A stretch of 64,000 nt of DNA from Paracyclopina nana (Eukaryota > Arthropoda > Copepoda > Cyclopoida > Cyclopettidae). The stretch is taken from NCBI GenBank assembly GCA_019096065.1, contig JAGUCH010000003.1, forward strand, positions 8,990,001 to 9,054,000, in the 5' to 3' direction. Within the stretch, counting starts at the first letter, position 1. Each line of letters opens with the position of its first letter. A program made the translations under genes and the position numbers. The notes beneath the pieces were generated by a model, which did no database searches, was not told the DNA's origin, and saw only the letters and a list, made by a program, of their open reading frames with translations. Below are positions 62,461 to 64,000 of the stretch, one piece after another.

Positions 62461-64000
62461 TTAACGTTTTTTCCTTTTGTTGCTGTTTGAAATATCATCA
62501 TTAGCGAAGCGTTTTCTTCTATCGTCAGGTGTTGAAGTGCCACTGTGAGAAGAATCGCGCTTTTCCCTGCTTTTAGAAGTTGACCTAGCAACTAGAGGAC
62601 TTTTCAAGGATTGTGATAGGTTTTGAAACTCTTCTACAAGACTCACACTCTCCCGGTACAAATTCATGGCATTTTCATAGTCCTGAAATTAGAGCAAAAG
62701 TAAGAGAATATAGCTAATTCATGTTCTATTTGGTTACCTCGCTGTCCGAGCTATGAGTCATGACTATGTTAAGAAACATGTGATGCAAAGCAAGCTGGAA
62801 TTCTAGGCCAGAGCCAATGAGGTTAGACTCTAACTTCTTTTTGATATGCGTCAAGTTCACCTCCTTGAGAATGACGGAGCTTCCTCCTTGCAGGAGAGGG
62901 AACACGCTTTCAGATAGTTTATGAGTTCGAAGCTCCAAAACGACGCTTAGAGCACTTTTCTTCCAATTCTCATCTTCATCTGGAATTGGGCTAGGCGGCG
63001 TCGAATCTGTGGCTTCGGCTAAGCCACGTACGGGCTTTTTCCGAGAGCTTCCTTTGGAATGCTGCTGCTGCTGTGGCTCGGTATCTGATTCGTCTCCCGA
63101 ACCCGCGGGAGAGCTTGAGCGCGATACGATTGTGGCACCACTGGCACGCCGTCCTCGGTTAGACTCCGTTTCTCTAATTCTACTGAGTCGCTTATTTTCA
63201 ACTGCAGACGCCGACTCGTCCGCTATTGCCGATTGCATTTCGAGAGTAGAATCACTCTTTTTACTGCGTCTTGTAGCTCTCAATGAAGTTATTGGCAAAG
63301 AATCCTCAGCTTCATCAGACCTTTCGCTCACTTTTTTGCTCCGTGTATCACGACGCGACCGCAGGGAAGCATCGTCTAAGTCATCTTCCTCGCTCACTTC
63401 GCTACTCTTTTTTATTGACTTCGTCTCTTTTTTCAAATCATCGTCAAGCGGTTCCATCTCTTTCTTAATAGACGCCTCCAAATTTTGATGCTCAATAACA
63501 GGGTCCTCCACCAAAACGGCAACTTCAGGGTGTGTGTCAAGACTTTTTTTAGCCTTTTCAGGCTCCTGCGGAGCTTCCAAAACATGTTCAGTGCTTTCTT
63601 CTTTGATAGCCTCTGGATTTGATTTCAATGGCTCCTCCAGCACTTTTTCGGGAGCGTTCTCGTCTTGGTCGGGCTCTTTGAGTAAGATTGGTTGGTCGTT
63701 GGATGGTAAAGCGTCGACAGCCTTGTTTTCCTCATGGACCAGATTCTCATTGGGCTCCATGGCTGGCTTAATGGGGGAGACTGTGGAAGCTGGTGGCTCG
63801 AGTGGGCTTTCATATTTGGCCTCTGTGGCAGGTACCTCTGGCTCTGGCGGCAGAACGGGATTAAGGGGACTGTCAAGGTCTGAAAAACTGCTTCGCTCGG
63901 ATTGGGTTGATGCTCTTCTGGCAGCGCCTGCTTGTTGGACTGCGGCCGCAGCGGCTCCTTTCAGTGGCAGCTTGAGTGAATGAGCCTTGAGTGCGGCGAG
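62461..64000 (-). CDS. BRD8-like bromodomain protein, 5' end outside window
   Basis: Two exons are visible: 64000-62738 (open to the window edge, so the start is upstream) and 62682-62461, separated by a 55-bp GT-AG intron. From N to C: alanine-rich and acidic serine/glutamate-rich disordered region with proline-rich stretches (~63980-63050); a basic patch with RKKPVRGLAE; then a divergent bromodomain (~62980-62640) with WKKSALSVVLELRTHK, the IKKKLES and EFQLALHHMFLN helices and a final helix in the last exon. The tail is lysine/arginine-rich (NLS-like). The layout matches BRD8, the bromodomain subunit of the NuA4/Tip60 acetyltransferase complex. The loop residues that bind acetyl-lysine look altered: the usual Y...P.DL and N are not evident. 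Confidence 0.72.

Overview
The window is animal nuclear DNA. The evidence is a 19-exon nephrin-like immunoglobulin receptor gene, a BRD8-like bromodomain gene that runs off the right edge, other split genes with GT-AG introns of about 45-100 bp, and mobile-element families typical of animals (Ty3/gypsy with an envelope gene, BEL/Pao, Maverick/Polinton). I cannot name the phylum. The first 48 kb are almost entirely mobile DNA; the last 15 kb are sparse host genes separated by foldback and MITE-type repeats.

Left and middle (1-48 kb). The backbone looks like an old Maverick/Polinton, now in pieces: penton-like minor capsid gene (6300-6977, -), a promoter plus truncated ORF (12.0-12.4 kb, +), a TFIIB-like gene directly followed by the Polinton integrase (35.2-36.7 kb, +), a second virion-type protein (41.4-42.8 kb, +) and a multi-exon protein-primed DNA polymerase B (42.8-48.1 kb, -). 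Retroelements interrupt it. (i) 1-6299: two related Ty3/gypsy copies, the first apparently inserted in the second, which itself sits in the penton gene. (ii) 12401-35145: an LTR element (called A) with gag and protease but no visible reverse transcriptase. It is split by a BEL/Pao element (14960-34007, 310-bp LTRs, 5-bp duplication AATGT), which is split in turn by a gypsy/errantivirus-like element with env (18869-26432, apparently identical 227-bp LTRs, 5-bp duplication AAGGT). (iii) 37.2-41.25 kb: a GC-rich retroelement remnant (D) carrying a 566-bp DNA transposon with a 5-bp duplication. (iv) A 565-bp inverted-repeat element inside the polymerase gene. Between the penton and the second Polinton promoter lie an intron-containing mariner/Tc1-type transposase remnant and a 19-bp minisatellite.

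Right (48-64 kb). Nephrin-like gene (-), a 170-residue three-exon gene (+) followed 29 nt later by a 58-codon basic ORF, two long inverted-repeat elements, a three-exon gene for a small putatively secreted protein (+) and the BRD8-like gene (-). A short MITE family with 6-bp duplications is scattered here, once inside a nephrin intron and once inside another repeat.

Most notable: the TFIIB-like two-cyclin-repeat gene 25 nt upstream of the Polinton integrase; a 29-bp promoter block shared by two distant Polinton genes; canonical -1 frameshift signals at both gypsy gag-pol junctions; an unrecognised third ORF in the BEL element; and element A, which is gag-protease only. Many reading frames are broken by single-base indels. 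Some may be assembly errors, because even the element with identical LTRs carries them.
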